Below are positions 34,800 through 49,118 of a DNA stretch of 64,000 nucleotides, one piece after another; positions within the stretch are counted from its first letter, which is position 1; every line of letters starts with the position of its first letter. A program made the position numbers and the translations under genes. The notes below the pieces were generated by a model that saw only the letters and a program-made list of their open reading frames with translations, ran no database searches and was not told where the DNA came from. Source of the DNA: Datnioides undecimradiatus (taxonomy: Eukaryota; Chordata; Actinopteri; Lobotiformes; Datnioididae); the NCBI GenBank assembly GCA_008933995.1, contig WARS01000036.1, positions 1,162,001-1,226,000 on the forward strand, in the 5' to 3' direction.

Positions 34800-35460
34800 T
34801 CTGGGTGCAGGTAGCAGGGGCAGCAGTCTTAGCAGGGATGCCCAGACACTCCTCTCCCCAGCCACTTTGCAGACTCCTTCGGGAGGACGTTTACCCAGCC
34901 AGCTGTAACCTCTCCTGTGTCCTGAGTCTGCCCAAGGGTCTTCTCCTGGATGGACATGCCCAGAACACCGCCACAGGGAGATGCCCAGAAGGAGTCCTGA
35001 AGATGCCTGAACAACCTAAACTCGCTCCTCTAAACATGGAGAACGGCAGCTCTACTGAGGATGTCTGAGCTTTATACCCTATCTCTAAGAGTGAGCCCAG
35101 CCTTCCAGTGGGCAAAACTCATTTCGGTCATATTAGCAATCTTTGTATTTTCAGTCACTACCCACAGATCATGACCATAGGTGAGGTTTGGAACATGGAC
35201 TAACCAGAAACTTCTCTTCACCACAACTGACCTGTATAGTGTGCGCATCACTGCCATATAGTTACTTAGACATGCTGATCCTCATCCCCACCACTTTACA
35301 GTCGGCTGCAAACTGTCCCAGTGAGAGCTGGAGGTCACTGTAAGATAGATGACAATAGGACTGCTTCATTTGAAAAAGTAGAGAATCCCAACCTGAGCCT
35401 TTTGCCCGTAGGTTGCCACTCACGCTACACTCACAAGATGAGCAGTTCTTTCTCAATGGA
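34800..35460 (-). mobile_element. LINE fragment: C-terminal part of a non-LTR reverse transcriptase ORF2, decayed
   Basis: Read on the minus strand, 35456-35262 gives LSYSDLQLSLGQFAADC and GMRIS. Then 35257-35072 gives VMRTLYRSVVVK, LTYGHDLWVVTE and MSFAHWKAGLTLRDRV. Then 35070-34829 gives frames with FRTPSGHLPVAVFWACP. These match, in order, the C-terminal reverse-transcriptase region of an abundant teleost LINE that I know as RTE/Rex3-like, though the clade is not certain. About 50 residues are missing between the first two blocks (junction near 35258-35262), and a smaller deletion lies after VVVK. The last part is frameshifted. The copy is non-functional and 5'-truncated, as usual for LINE insertions. 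Confidence 0.8.
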
Positions 35461-38400
35461 GAGAGAAACCAAAGAAGACAGTCTTATTTCTCCAGTTGTG
35501 TTCCTATCCGTTTAAGAGCCGAAAACGACCGCTCCACAGAGGATGTGGACCAAATGTTTTCAAGTGCACTACTGGCATCATATGGCGCTCGGAGCCTTGG
35601 TGTTTAAGAGCTGCCTTGGCAAATCTTTTCAGACTGCTAAAGCCAGAATCATTCCGTGTCCCTTTACTTGTATTAAAAAGGAAACAAAACAAGGCCAGCA
35701 AAATAGCTTGTTGTGCTCAGTGCTAGCTGTTAGCCACTCATAGCGCTCATAGTTGTAATCTTTGAAATGGTGCACAAAACCTTTGGTGGCCTTAGTTAGT
35801 GAATCGGGTTTGGGTGTAGGTCTTCATTTCTCGATTATTTCTCTTTTGTCTCCAAAGGGGTGCCTGGAAAAAGTCGTTTTCAGTAGACTGGCAACATGAT
35901 CTGGTTCAGCGGTGAAAGCGGCTACCATTTTCTTTTTGCTCAACTTCATGGTTATATACGTTGCTGGGCCCAGAGGGTGTGCTGTCACTGAACATCAAAA
36001 ACTGATTGGCTGATGATTTTGTCACTAATGCTTATAATAAATCAGATTTGTGGGGTTTCAACAAAAGGCTGCAGGATCTGTAGTGCTGGCCCCTGCCAGC
36101 TGATATCACTGTGAGGGGTTTAAGAGACTTACAAAAACATATCATTTTGTACTACACACTACTAGGTTACTTAGGTTACTTCTTTTACCATATGAATATT
36201 CTATATTTTTTTCATACTGCAATATGTCAACACTAAATAATTTATTAGCAAGCGAGCAACAGTTAGCAACTGCTTTCTTGCACTTTGTATCAGTCAGACA
36301 AATTCCTCCAAATGTCTTGTCTGCCTGTCCTGTTTTATTCAAAAATACATGGAATCTACATACTCCCAAAATGCCACTTCATTTGGAGTTTAATGGACCG
36401 TAGTTTTCTACAAGTATTACAACATTCACCCGCCTGGGAGTCATGCGCATGTTTGTGTGGATTTAGTGAGGACCAAGATTCAGGGGATTATCCACACCCA
36501 GAGTCTTTTTGAGTGTCACACAGTGACATCATCATGACTTCCACAAACAGAATAATTAAAAAAAGACAAAGAAACAAAAGCCATATAAATAAAATGTGGA
36601 ATCATAACAATGAGTGTGGACAAAATGCTGTGAGTTTTGAAAGTGTAACTGACTTGAGGCATTACTTATTCTGTCTCTGTATTTGCTCCAAACACCAACT
36701 ATGACGCAGCAGAAAAAGCCCTTGAGGTAAACAAACACGGCTGGCCACATCGACATTTTGATAACCATCTTACATGCACATAGCCAACTGCTACAAGGGC
36801 TGTGCATGAGTATACGTGATACTTGATGACACACACCTAATCATGACAGCTGTGTGACAGTTAACCTTAAGTCAAAATCGGTGACTAAACATCCATTGGA
36901 AGATGATATCCTGGATTGTGAACTGAGACCGATAATTACAACAGTGAAACATAGGCCTCACATACTGTGTTTGTCTCTACTTTGGTTTGACCACACTCCA
37001 CCAGAAATTCAAACTGTTGGTGAAAGAGGCAAATCACAGCATGTTCATCATTCCATTATTCCATACCAAACCTGTTGACTCACCAGGCAGAGGACGGTGT
37101 CCAAACAACCTGACCCAGTATGACTGGGAGGCATTGTGAACAATACCATTTTACTTCTGGTAGAACAAAAAGCTAGCTTGATAGCAGAGCGAACCTCACA
37201 AGGGGGCTGATGTACTCTGAAACAAGTTGACAGACACAGACCTGATGTAGCAATTATAAGAGCCAAGGTTAAAAAAAAATTCTAGGGTCTTTCCAGATAG
37301 AGAGAAAGCACAAAGATAGTTAGAAAACACTCACATTACAATGATATTTCATTTTATGTCAAACTAATAAGATAAACTAGTAAGATAAATTTATAGCAAT
37401 TTTTGTATCAGTGAAACCAATGTAGGCATGGATTTCATCCAGTTCACTGTAACACCTGTACCAGGGCAAGCATTATTCTTGGCCAGAATCACAACCTCCC
37501 ACCACATTTATAATAATTTCTCTACGCTTACCTCAGTCTTTGATGCCATGTTGAGATGGATGCAGATGTGATGTTGCATATCTATGTGGAACTGTAGCTG
37601 GTAGCTAAGTTACCTGCAGAGCGTTCCCACATTGTAAATAATAATTAGTACTGAGGACACAGGTGCTATGATCATAATTTCTATTTTTTCTTTCTTTATA
37701 TTTATTATAGATTTAACATAGGTTTTTCAAATTATTAGTAGACTTCTTGTCTACTTTGGATCTTCAGGGCACCAGTGGCTGGTTTTAGAACATAAGGCAT
37801 GTCTCCAGTTCCAACAGCCAATTGACTTGTGGCAAGGTCAGCTGCTCAAGAGAGTTACAAACTGTCAGCTGGTAGAAACAACGGAGCAGGAATAGACAGA
37901 AGAAATTTAAAAAAGGGGGTAGGATTTCCTGTCTCAAGTTTATAGCACAGCTTAGATTTTCACAGGTATTCTGTTGAAGCACCCATGGATGGCTCCAAAT
38001 TCCCCACCACCTCATTTACTTATGTTTTCCATGCTTTACCAGTACCAGAAAGGCAGCTGTAGGTAACGCCATATCACCATCTTCATTCATATTAAGACAC
38101 ATTTAAGACACTGCAAATTATTTCAAGCTACGAAAAATCCTCAAAAGCTGACAGTCAGAATGGAATTGCTATTGTAAAGATACACCATCTTATCTAGTCA
38201 CTGGTATCATTGGTGTAGATGCAGGTTTTCAGAATGCTGTAGACAGGCTTATTACAGTTAGTTGCACGTTTGAACTTGTCTCTCTGTGAATTTTTTGGTT
38301 TCAACTGGCTTATAGGGGACACAACCAAGTCTACATGACTTTTTTCATGTGTTTTGAATGTCTTTCAGTGGAGTGTTTCTCTCTAATAAACAACAGGTGG

Positions 38401-40420
38401 AAGTTCGACATATCTATGCCCAGGGGTCCACTGGCCATAGGGTGTGTCATATTTTTACTTTTATTGTACTTTTTATTTCATAGAGGGTTGTTCCAAAGTT
38501 AACATCCTGCAAATTTTGTACACTGCCCACATACACTATACACTGTATGTCCAACCCACCACTAGTGACACACGCAGTCCTTACAACCTCTACAACCTGA
38601 ATGGAATAAGTCAGTCATGCATGCTGATGACTGGGTCAACCTTGGTTCACTGATACCGCCCTAAAAATAGTATCTTCCCCATTGGCCGTCATCATGCAGG
38701 TGACACACAGGGAGACATACACTTGCAGCAGGTTATTCCAAAGTATTGCTACTGCCACAAGATAGAGGTGAAGTGTCAGCTCTCAGCACCCTGTGACAAG
38801 TTTTTGAATCTGCTCAGCCCCTAAGTTTAGCTCAACACGCACACAGTCAGAGAGGGTTGAGCCAAACACTGAGACAAGTATGAACCCGGCATTCTGGTTT
38901 CTGTGGGAAACCCTGACAATGCAAAAATGCAGCACGTACCATGCCATGTCAGACAGATGGACAGACAGGCAGCTGACCTCACTCCGAGGAAACATGTGAC
39001 ATGATGAGTTAGAGGATCTTCCTCTGTCAGGGTTGGACTCTGTCAAGGGGACAGCATTGTGCAATAAGGGTGAGATCTCCTTCTTTCTCCCCTTTGCTTC
39101 AGTGTTTCACACTGTGAGAGGCAGAGAGAGATGAGGCCACAGAGAGGAGGCTACTTCATATCTCTGAACGAAGTGAACCAGCACAGAATAGAAACGATGG
39201 CATGACAGAAATGAAGAGCACATGACTTCCCTTAGTCAGATTTATCCTGCTGGGCAAGACACCAGGGCTTGGGTGATCTTAGATCTTAGATCTGTTCTCA
39301 AGTTTCATTCATATGTGTACCATCTTATAGTATATGTCCATACTTCATGTAACCCTAAATACCAACATGTCTTTCTTGCACGTTGTTATTAATGTTCGTG
39401 GGCTATTTGAAACTGCTTATACCTAATGTATTGTATTACTATTTGTATACCAACTGTATGGATGGATTCTGATTCATTACAGGGTTGTCAGAAATACAGA
39501 TGGTGTAAACACATTATACTAAATCCAAAAGATAGCCAAGCATCATGCACTGTACAGTTTATAGCCAAATAGCTGCAAAACTATGAATGTTTTTAGATGT
39601 TATTATAAAACTGTTTCTTTAGTAGAAATTGTCGGATTAAATACAGGGCGTCATTCTTAGTTATATTTTCATTTAAGATTTAAAAGTACTTTATCTCTTC
39701 AGGGTCAGGTTGTTTACTCTTCTCTCTGGATGAAGAACTTGTTGTTTACAAGGATTTTTTTTGCCACTTTTTTAAAATTATAATTTCTCCTTCCCTACCA
39801 CTATATGTAAACCCTATATAAGCCCTATAGCTATACAACAGATCCAGATTTAATGCAATCCTTAAACTTTGAGTTGGAGAGCACAAAATAAGGCATTGCT
39901 TCCAAAATATAATAGATCACAATTAAATTTTCCTATATGATTTCTAAAAGTCTTTTTGGCCATAGCTGTCACTCTCACATTCCTCACTGAAATATTTGCA
40001 TTTCACTAAGGTGAAGAGAAGCAGTACACTGCCACTTTTCTTTGTGAATAGTTTGATGTTTGATTGTCATTTACTCATTCAGGCACAGAGTTATCATTGA
40101 ACCAAGAGACTGATGAGTCTGTGGACTTGTTCCTGCTGTGACCAAAAGCTTTTCTGCGTGGGAGAGTTGCTTTCTTGTCTCTAAGAACCCCTTTCCTCAC
40201 CCCTGTCCCTCCTCTCCCCTCTCCTTCACTCTCCCTTTTTTCTCCCGACGTACTGGCTTAGAAATGAGGACTAAGTCCCTCTGTTTCAAGAGGTTTGGAA
40301 TTAGTTTGTCTCCTAGCAACACCCCGTACAATACAACATGGTTTTGTGTGAGACAGAGACACAGTGTGAGAGTGATGTGTGTGTAAGAAGTGTGAGAGAC
40401 TTTTAGAACGGGTTGATCTG
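35461..40420. other. Non-coding stretch, no gene recognised
   Basis: I see only short open frames without domains or paired splice signals. A weak CT-rich tract lies at 40195-40245. There are no clear transposon ends. Confidence 0.45.
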
Positions 40421-40423
40421 TGG

Positions 40424-40477
<54 letters not shown>
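40424..40477. repeat. (GT)n microsatellite
   Basis: About 26 GT units. CA-rich tracts follow at 40600-40665, so overlapping Cys-Val and His-Thr frames on both strands are artefacts. Confidence 0.95.
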
Positions 40478-40479
<2 letters not shown>

Positions 40480-40633
40480 ATGCATTAATCAGCTGAGCAC
40501 ACTTTTTCCACTGTCGTGCATGTCTGGTGGGTTTACTCTCATGTGGAAACCTGTTCCACTCCATGCTTTGTCTCACTCTTCTTTCCTCTTCTTCTGTCCT
40601 CCACACACACACACACCACACCACACACCTACA

Positions 40634-40665
<32 letters not shown>

Positions 40666-41404
40666 TACATTCTTCATTCACTGCGGACAGCACTTCCTCT
40701 CTGGGTTGACATTACATAAGCACTAAGAAGCTGAATGGAAACTAGTGATAAGCTTGTGTTCTATCACGAGGACAGAGGCAGTGACCATGAGAGTCTGGGT
40801 GGGACACACTGTCCATGGGTGTATAAATGGGAGAGAATATCCTCTAAACAACCACCTCTACCCCTCTACCACCACCCACATGGCTACCATGATATCACTA
40901 ACTCTGGCTTATAGCTAAAAATGTAGGTCACAATCTGCAAAACCCCCAGTGACAGCAGAATTATCTTGACTAGGACAAATGTAGACTGATGTCCACAGAT
41001 GAACACAAGTCTTTCAACCTATTTTTGGGCAAAGCCTCACTGTAACCATTTCCTTCTTCCTGGAAGAGACTTGAAGCTGAAACTGAATGCTTGCTGGAAA
41101 GGAATGGGTTAAATTGCCATAGCTGGAACGGTGAAATCTGAGAAGTGACGGGAGAGGGAGAAGCAAGGGGAGATTTCTGGGGACCAAAGAAAAAGAGCAA
41201 GACCCAGAGTGCTAGCCTTTGCCCTCCGCCTCTCTGACAGCTCTTTGCCTCTCTCCCGGTAGCACAGGCTTTCTTCTCCTTTCTGTTTTCTCTGTCTTGA
41301 ATCTGTTTTTGAGTGTCAGCCACCTCTGGTGTTAGCAAACCTCCCCTGAGCTTGTAAGCAGCCTGTAAGTCAATTCATCTACGAGATAAAGCACGAAACT
41401 TTGA

Positions 41405-41407
<3 letters not shown>

Positions 41408-41466
<59 letters not shown>
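41408..41466. repeat. (GT)n microsatellite
   Basis: About 29 uninterrupted GT units, one of the longest tracts in the window, followed by an oligo-T run. Confidence 0.95.
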
Positions 41467-41467
<1 letters not shown>

Positions 41468-42373
41468 TGTTTTTTTTATTCTGGGGGACTCTTTTTACAG
41501 TCACACCACTCCAGACAAGGTTCTTTCCCTCCTGTGTTAAAGCTCAGTGGTAAGCATTTCCCACTTCCTGTGCAACGCTGAATCAGCCTCCAAGAATGTA
41601 CGAGCACTGACTCACACTTCCTCCTGGATATGACAGCGCTTCCTCTCCTCCACCAACTGATTTAGCCTTTCTCTTCTCCCTCCCTCCACCCATCTTCCTT
41701 TCACTCCCACTGTCACCCACCCCCACCACCAACCACCCAACCTCCTTCCTCTAACAGTTGAAGATTTGAGAGGCAACCTGTAGGCTAGTGAGCCCTAGCT
41801 TAGCGTGCATGCTTGTTTACTAAAAGGCAGAGCACTAAATAGCTGGAGATGGGCTCTGAAGACTGGTCTCAGTCATCAAGCATCTGAGTCTTTAATTTGT
41901 TCTGTGTATATTTAGATAAATCAGTCTGGCCCTATGATCATTCATAGGTGCTTTGCTCAGGCTAATACAGGTCCACCAATAAGGTCTGCTGGGCAGGAGA
42001 ACTAGTTCAATTATTATCAAAATAATGAATTGGGAGTGTGGTCAAGTAGGGCTGATTCTCATCAACAGGTTACAGTCATTTGGACATTTAAATAGGTATC
42101 AAATATACTAATATCAATGCATGCAGATCTTGTAATTATTTGTCCAAGTTTTGAAACTGCCTCAACGCCACTACAGTGAAGTTATCTGAAGAACTGACCT
42201 GTAAAAGACATTTACCAGCATGTTCATTTTGTGAGATCTGTGCAATCAGGATTTTGTTTTTGGAGGGACACTCATCTTTAAGAAGGATTTCTCAAAACCA
42301 AACTATCTGAATGGCAAGAAACTACAAGGGCCAAGTGAGAAAATGGGATGACGGATCATTTATTTATTTGTGC

Positions 42374-42445
42374 GTGAGTGTGTGTGTGTGCGTGTGTGTG
42401 TGTGTGTGTGTGTGCGTGTGTTTGTGTGAGTGAGAGAGAGAGAGA
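42374..42445. repeat. Interrupted (GT)n-(GA)n microsatellite
   Basis: GT units with GC interruptions up to about 42422, then a short GA run. Confidence 0.9.
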
Positions 42446-42944
42446 ACAGACACTTTCATTAAAAATGCTTTGTGTCATGTCATGTAGTAGTGTGTGCCCC
42501 TGTGTGTACCAGTGAAAATCAGTGAGGTCTAAAAATTCTATGTTAACACATTCAGAACTGAGCCAGTGAAGATTAGAAATCTGTAGAAAAACAAGCCCGG
42601 AGAGCAACACACTGGGAAACAGATTTGGTTCCTGCGAAAAACATCCTCACTCATAAAAATGAATACAGTTCTTCTATTTGAATTTTTATGCAATCATTTT
42701 TTATTATTCATACATTTTTGAAATATGTTTATGTGTGTATTAATCATCTTTTATTCTACTTAGTTAATCCTTCATTTCTATTGATCATTGCAATGTGAAG
42801 CAATGCAGAAATAACTAGTCCTCATATGGTAACAGAATAATGCACATTTGTAATAAAACTTTGAATTTCACACAGAGTGACATTGATGCATTTATTCATG
42901 ATTGCATGGATGTATATTAAAACATTTATTCACTTTTTTTCTGG

Positions 42945-43372
42945 GAGCTAGGTGAGATCAATTCTTCTCTCATGTCTTTTCATGAAAAGCTACAGCCGGC
43001 AGCATATTAGCTTAGCTTAGCAGAAATGCTGAAATCAATGAAACAGCTGGCCAGTCTCATGGTAACAAAATCTGCATACCAACACCCCCGGCACTGTCTG
43101 ACATGCTGACTACATCTAGTTGCCTTGATATGAACAAAAGAATTACTGCTGTGAAGTTACTGCTGCAGGCCAAAATATAGGCACACCACGCTACATGCTG
43201 TTTTTACTCTTTCTATAGATGAAACGGGATAGTGATCTTTATGGTTGCTCAGGAGCAGATTACCTTTGGACAGAGCTATAAGTGAACTATTTCCTCTGTT
43301 TCCAGTTTCTCTGCTAATACAAGTTCAGCTAAGCTATGCTAAGCAGCTGGCTGCACCTGTATTCACAATATG
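42945..43372. mobile_element. MITE-like element with diverged inverted halves
   Basis: The left half contains gctacagccggcagcatatt and ttagcttagcttagcag, then gaaacagctggccagtctcatggtaac. The right half contains, in reverse complement, cagccagctgcttagcat, ggaaacagaggaaatag and gctctgtccaaaggta. Together they form a diverged inverted pair. The words gcttagcttagcataaa, ggaaacagctagcctggctc and tgtccaaaggta are hallmarks of a very common teleost dispersed repeat. No coding potential remains. The superfamily is not determined. Confidence 0.55.
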
Positions 43373-43828
43373 ATCACAAGATTATATGATTTTCTCATTC
43401 AGTTTCCCAAAATTGTGCATTGTTCCCATACAGAAAAATCTAGTTGAGTAAAAACAGAATTCCTGTTACTGGGATCATTCTGGAAAAAAGTATATCCAGT
43501 TGAACCCAACTATAAAGAAAAGGTGAAGAATAGAATAGGGTACTGATAGGCTACCTTTCACCTGCCAGCAGTCTCATCATTAAGAGTAGGCCTTTACTTG
43601 AGCACTCAAAGTGTGACACAGAGGTCTTTTTCTCTGAGCACAGTGGAAAGTTTACCTTGTGACCAAGGTGTGCTGCTGTGCTGATTATGCAAACATCCCA
43701 CAGCCAGCAGGAGCCCGTACACACACCCACACGCATGCATGCATGCATTCACCTGACTCATATGTGACGTCATGTATGACAGGTGCCTCTGTGGATACAG
43801 CAGGACCTGAGGCACTGAAGGTGCGTTT

Positions 43829-43835
<7 letters not shown>

Positions 43836-43873
<38 letters not shown>
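43836..43873. repeat. (GT)n microsatellite
   Basis: About 18 GT units, preceded at 43725-43748 by a short catgcatgcatgcatg run. Confidence 0.95.
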
Positions 43874-43875
<2 letters not shown>

Positions 43876-43879
43876 AATG

Positions 43880-46800
43880 CGCTCTCTGAGTTGTTTGAGG
43901 TGTTTACACATAACAGTGTGATCGTTAAGAGAGTGTATCAGAGGAACTGGGAAACAGCAAGCACTAAGAGGAGCTAGTGATGTCACACAGTCATAACCAA
44001 GGAAAATGTTGTGCAATACCTGCGTCATTCTGCACCGGGACAACAGCAGGTTGGAGCTGGGAGCCGGCTGGTCAACCTCTAAACAACATCTGTCATATGG
44101 AGTCTGCAGGCAGCACAGAGGCAGTGGTGTAGTGCAGTTGGTTAGTCAAGGGCCAGTGACTTATCCTGCATCAGTAGGTGGAAAGCACCGTACTGTCCAG
44201 CAAAGCCAGATAATCTGATGACTGTTGGAGGCACTTCAGATGACCAAATATTGTGGTATGTTTGTAAAAGGAAGTAACACAACCCCAAATTCATCTGGCT
44301 TTCCTGTATCTGTGTGTAACACACACTTGTCCTACTTAGAAAAAAGACAATGATTGATCCTGTTCAGTCCAGTCAATGTGAGAATAATCTTTGTGTTCCA
44401 TTTTCTCCTCTTTGAATTTCCTCTTGGAGAAAGAGGCCAGATAAGTTATGAGTCACCCAGAAATGATGCCCTACGGCACAGGGAGAACGGGAGCACTCTG
44501 GACCAGTGTCTTGGTCAGGTGAAGGGCTGTGATGAGATTATATTATGTCAACAGAGACTATAAAAAGAGCTTCTTCATTCAAATCCGTTGGAGCAGTGGA
44601 GTTTCCCTCACTGCCCAGGTAGCACCTGTCAGGAAGAACGCTGCTTCAACTTAAACAAATAGAACATCAAGTGCACCTGCTTTTTCATGCAACCTATTAA
44701 AAAATTATTTTGGATTTGCAAATCTGCTCCTGAATCATTCCATCATCTCCATCAACTCATCTTTATCATTCATATTCAGAGCCTTGACCCTTCCCCACTT
44801 TACTTTGTGTGATGTTCCTTGTACGGCATCAAAACCTGACAGAACATGACTAAATGGCGCCACTGTGGGTTGATTTGACCACTGTTTCAAATTAGCAACG
44901 TCAACCATCAAATGGCTGCTGGATTGACCTCTCTGCTGACTCAAGTATGACATGGGAAAGAATTTAAAGATTCTGGACACTTGCCCAGAGTGCCAGTTGG
45001 AATGCCATCTGCATTTTGCCGGGGCCTCCTTTCAAATTTGGCATGTATGAGAATGATTCCACATCTTACAGAAGCATTTTAACGCAGGGCTCTTCACTTG
45101 GAAGAAGAGAATCCAACTTCAAGGAAACGGTTATTATTGTGTGGACACAGTGAAGTTGAGCTGACAGTATTTGTGGACACTGCCACCATGTGGCTCCCCT
45201 CCAACCTGAGAGCTTCAACAATGTTACAGCCATCAGTTAGCTGAGGTGAGTGGTCCTAACTTCCTCTTTAACTACTAACAAAGATGTTTGATTAGATTCT
45301 ACTGTATAAAATAAAACGTGAATATAAATCAATGGGAATTTTCCTCTGATACAATATCTGTGATACAGATAGAGCAATGATGCTGTTGGGATAGTGCAAA
45401 GAATATAGAAATACAGCAAATATTATCAGGTTAATAACAGGTTACCAAAACACATTAATTCAGAATATAACTCTCAGAGTTGGCACTGCAGAGCTGTAAT
45501 GCTAAACACTGACAGTAATTTGCATGTGGTTAATATGCCTTCAAGAGAATTTAACCATTATTTAAGCATTAGTTAATGGATTTATTGACAGAGTTTAGGA
45601 CCAACCAAAAACCCCGAGGCAAATGGTTTTTCACATCATTTTTGTTTGAAACTGGCTAAATTAATGAACAACAATATCAGACATAAATATTTATTTGCTT
45701 CCCATCGTTGTTCTAGACATTAGACCTGACCTAAACTCAGATCATTTCATGGTAACCCTATTAACATTAGGAAGTTCTTATGTATGTATGTCTAACTACA
45801 ACAGAATGAGCAGCTCAATCATCTATGTACATTTCTAAACTATGATTCAGTGCTGAGCTGAACACCCAGTAACTCACCCTCGTGTTCTAATGGTTGATCA
45901 GTTATAAAAGGAAAAAAAACATTTCAAACAATGTACTATCGCATATTTCAACCGGATAAGGGACAATGGTAATGTCATATCTGCCACATGCCAGAATGAC
46001 AAATCTCCTTCCACTGAAATAAATAAACGGTTTTATCTTTGTGGTTGTTAGTAATGATGAGCTTAACCCGTGGAAGTGAAAGGAAAGGATTGGGTTAATA
46101 CTGCAAAGATGTCAAAGCGATCTAACTGTCATATGCCTGTAGGCTTCATGAATTCTGACAATGCTGAAAGTAGAGGAGGGATTCATGTTTCAACTGGAAT
46201 TATTGGATAAAAAAGCGAGCTACTCTTTCAGCAGAAAATCTTCTAATCATATTGCTCCCATTCTAAAAGTGAACAGTCTCCTGAAGAATCTTTCACTCTT
46301 AATGGACAACACCAGTGTGATTTCAAGTTTTACTTCTTTTCTAAATGCTGAAATGCTGAATGGCTCATTTTTAAATCATTTTTCCCACTGTTCCAGGCAG
46401 CTGGTTGTTTACGTTACTGGATGGTAAAAAATAAATAAGCGGCTTCTTGAATCTTGCTTCCTAGCAGGTTCAATCAATGTTTTATTATATCCAGCAGGCA
46501 ATTTAAAATTTTTAAAGGGTGACCTGATATTTGTAACGCCCTCCAAAAACATTCAATGAAGTCTAGAGAAAATGTCCTTCAGCAAAGTTCCAGAACGTCG
46601 TAATGTCTAATGTGTCATGTTATGATCCAGTGCCATATTTTATTCTCTGTTCCCTCAGTTTGGATGTGAGTGGGTATCTTTGCTAAAAAGATGCTCTGAG
46701 ATTTGTCTAGAAGAGGCACTTCACATTGCAACTTTGAATAAATGCCACATTTTGAGTATAAGGTGTACTGATTTTGTCTTTCCCATTTGAAGAATGAGGT

Positions 46801-48730
46801 AAGAATATTAAATGCTCTGTTTCACCGCCTACTTTTCTTTTTCAGAGCACACAAAATCCATTTGTCCGACTCAATGATTTCACTAATCTAGTCTTTTTTT
46901 TTGTCTTTCCCGCGTGTGTGTGTGTGTATGTCGCTCGCTGGCTCACCTGACTATGTGTATCAGAATGCACAGATTCAATTGGCTCAGTAGCATCAGGTGA
47001 GATTTAAATTGCATGCAATTGTGCGTTGCCTGGGCTGCTGAACCTTTTATAAAACTGAGACAACATATTTCATCCACTAAATAATGTAAGAAGTCTTATA
47101 CTGTATGTATAGAAGCATATTTGACCATTTATAGATGATGATTTATGATCAGTTGAAACGCTTAAGACCTGGGACCTAGCTCAGTGCTGCTGGCTCTTGC
47201 TCTGTCCACACTGAACTACCCTCATTTAAGACTGAGACTGTGGGAAAAGATCGATCAGCTTTCAACCACCATTAGGTTAACCTACAGCTGTCAAATAAAA
47301 ACCAACAGAGCCATTATAACTGTTGAAGCTAATACAAATGAGCACACTACGATGCTAGCAGACCTGGAGCACAACAAGTTTAGTGCTGCTGCTATAATCA
47401 CAAAGCCGGAGTAGGAAATGTGCTGCTTTTCATAGAAATGTTCTTTTATCATAAGTCCAATCTCTTTCAATGCCTAAGAAGCGTTCGGCTCAGTGGAGTC
47501 TCCTGCTTATTTGCTGTTCTGGGAACAAGACAGAACTGTCCCTCCTCACATCTCACTGGCTGCACCATGAGTATGAGCAGTTTCATCCACATTGTATTAT
47601 ATATGTATAATATATAATTATACATATTATTATGGTCAGAATCTGGCAAGAACTAAGATGCATTTTGGAATTGGTTCACTCTTCCTTTTCACATTCCTGG
47701 GAACCCCTTCATTACCACCATCACTCTTTGATAGTGGATTGGTAGTGGACTTACACAAATGGGGTTGTCTACCTGATTGGAACCCTTGCCTTGTTTGCTT
47801 GGCTGAAAAAACATTTCAACTCCCTAGTAGAACTTTTTCTTTCAAATCAGAGAGTATGTTTGCATTTATTTAATCTCTCTTGAATGTTCTGGATAGGTAT
47901 CTTCTTCAAAACGAAATAACCGATGCAAAGGTGCTATATCTTTGAGGTTTATTACAATTTATCCCTGAAGAAACCCGAGAAACAGCCTTAACACGAATAA
48001 TGTTCAAAATCAAATGTTTTAAATGCACAATAGCTATGACACAGGCGACCCTTGTTCACAGTTTTGCTCTCTAAAACAAGATAGAGTGATATTGAACAAA
48101 AATGTTGAAAAAATTTATATTATATATATATTCATACACTGAAATTTAAAGGGTACACAGGACAAAACATATAGTCTTATAAAGTGATGAAAATCAAAAT
48201 AAAGCAGCCACCTTAAAAACATCAATGTTAAAGAGTTGTTAAAAAGGTGATGGCCCCAACACTGATCTAGTGTGGGCTGTAATTAGATGGATCAAGATAA
48301 TAATAAAAAATAATATCGATATGAAGAAGAATAAATTGTACAGGGAACTTTACATCTGCCTTTATAACAGGAGGTATTTAATTTAATCTGTGTTTACTGG
48401 ATGGACCTCAGAAAACTTTCTGGTTAATTCCCTTCATAATTAAAACAGACTGGCAGGGTAGAGCACATAACACAATGAATTTACAGCAGGCATAAAGGAG
48501 GGACAGTTCAGCTCTTGCTCAAACACGTTATTTTACATGTCTTGGAATGCCTGTTATAAGGGCATCGCTTCCAGTTCAAATTGTTAGAATAGTTATTTCA
48601 ATCCAATATGCATAGTGAAATACTGCAGTTTTGCCAAGTTGAGAACAAACACTCGGGTCGATGAATCTAGATCGAGATTACCCACGCAGGCGATCCTGCA
48701 TGATAGCTGTTAAAAACAACACCTCTGTGA
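43880..48730. other. Non-coding stretch, no gene recognised
   Basis: AT-rich DNA. Open frames stay below 95 codons and have no splice support or domain. Confidence 0.45.
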
Positions 48731-48738
48731 GTGTGTAA

Positions 48739-48770
<32 letters not shown>
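48739..48770. repeat. (GT)n microsatellite
   Basis: About 15 GT units. Confidence 0.95.
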
Positions 48771-48775
<5 letters not shown>

Positions 48776-49118
48776 CACATGATGCTCATCAAGTTAACCC
48801 GAAGCTTCCTGTGACTCAAGGCTCCAAAACCCTCAGACTCATAAGAGAGGAATCCAGGGGACTTTTACCACATGGAGGCTTTGTTGCTGACTTGGTACAG
48901 AGAAAACTGATGTTTTCTCCAAACATAATGGGGAGTTAGCTGAATGTTGGGCACACTTGGCAGGAGAGACAGGTGGGCTTCATCTTTCTCCTCCAGTGAC
49001 ATGGGAGGACTGTAATATGTGTCAAGCTTCCAGTTCACCTGTTTATTAAAAATGATGTCACAGCCTGCAGAGGAAGTGTGTCTCTTCCTTACTCTTTACT
49101 CTCCTTAATCTTTCTTTA

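Noticed and set aside
34712-35068. 118-codon plus-strand frame
   Set aside because: It is the antisense of the LINE reverse-transcriptase fragment.
40197-40726. Overlapping 60-115-codon frames on both strands
   Set aside because: They run through the (GT)n tract at 40424-40477 and nearby CA tracts.
43725-43748. catgcatgcatgcatg run as a possible regulatory palindrome
   Set aside because: It is a short simple repeat adjoining CA-rich DNA, with nothing else to support a site.
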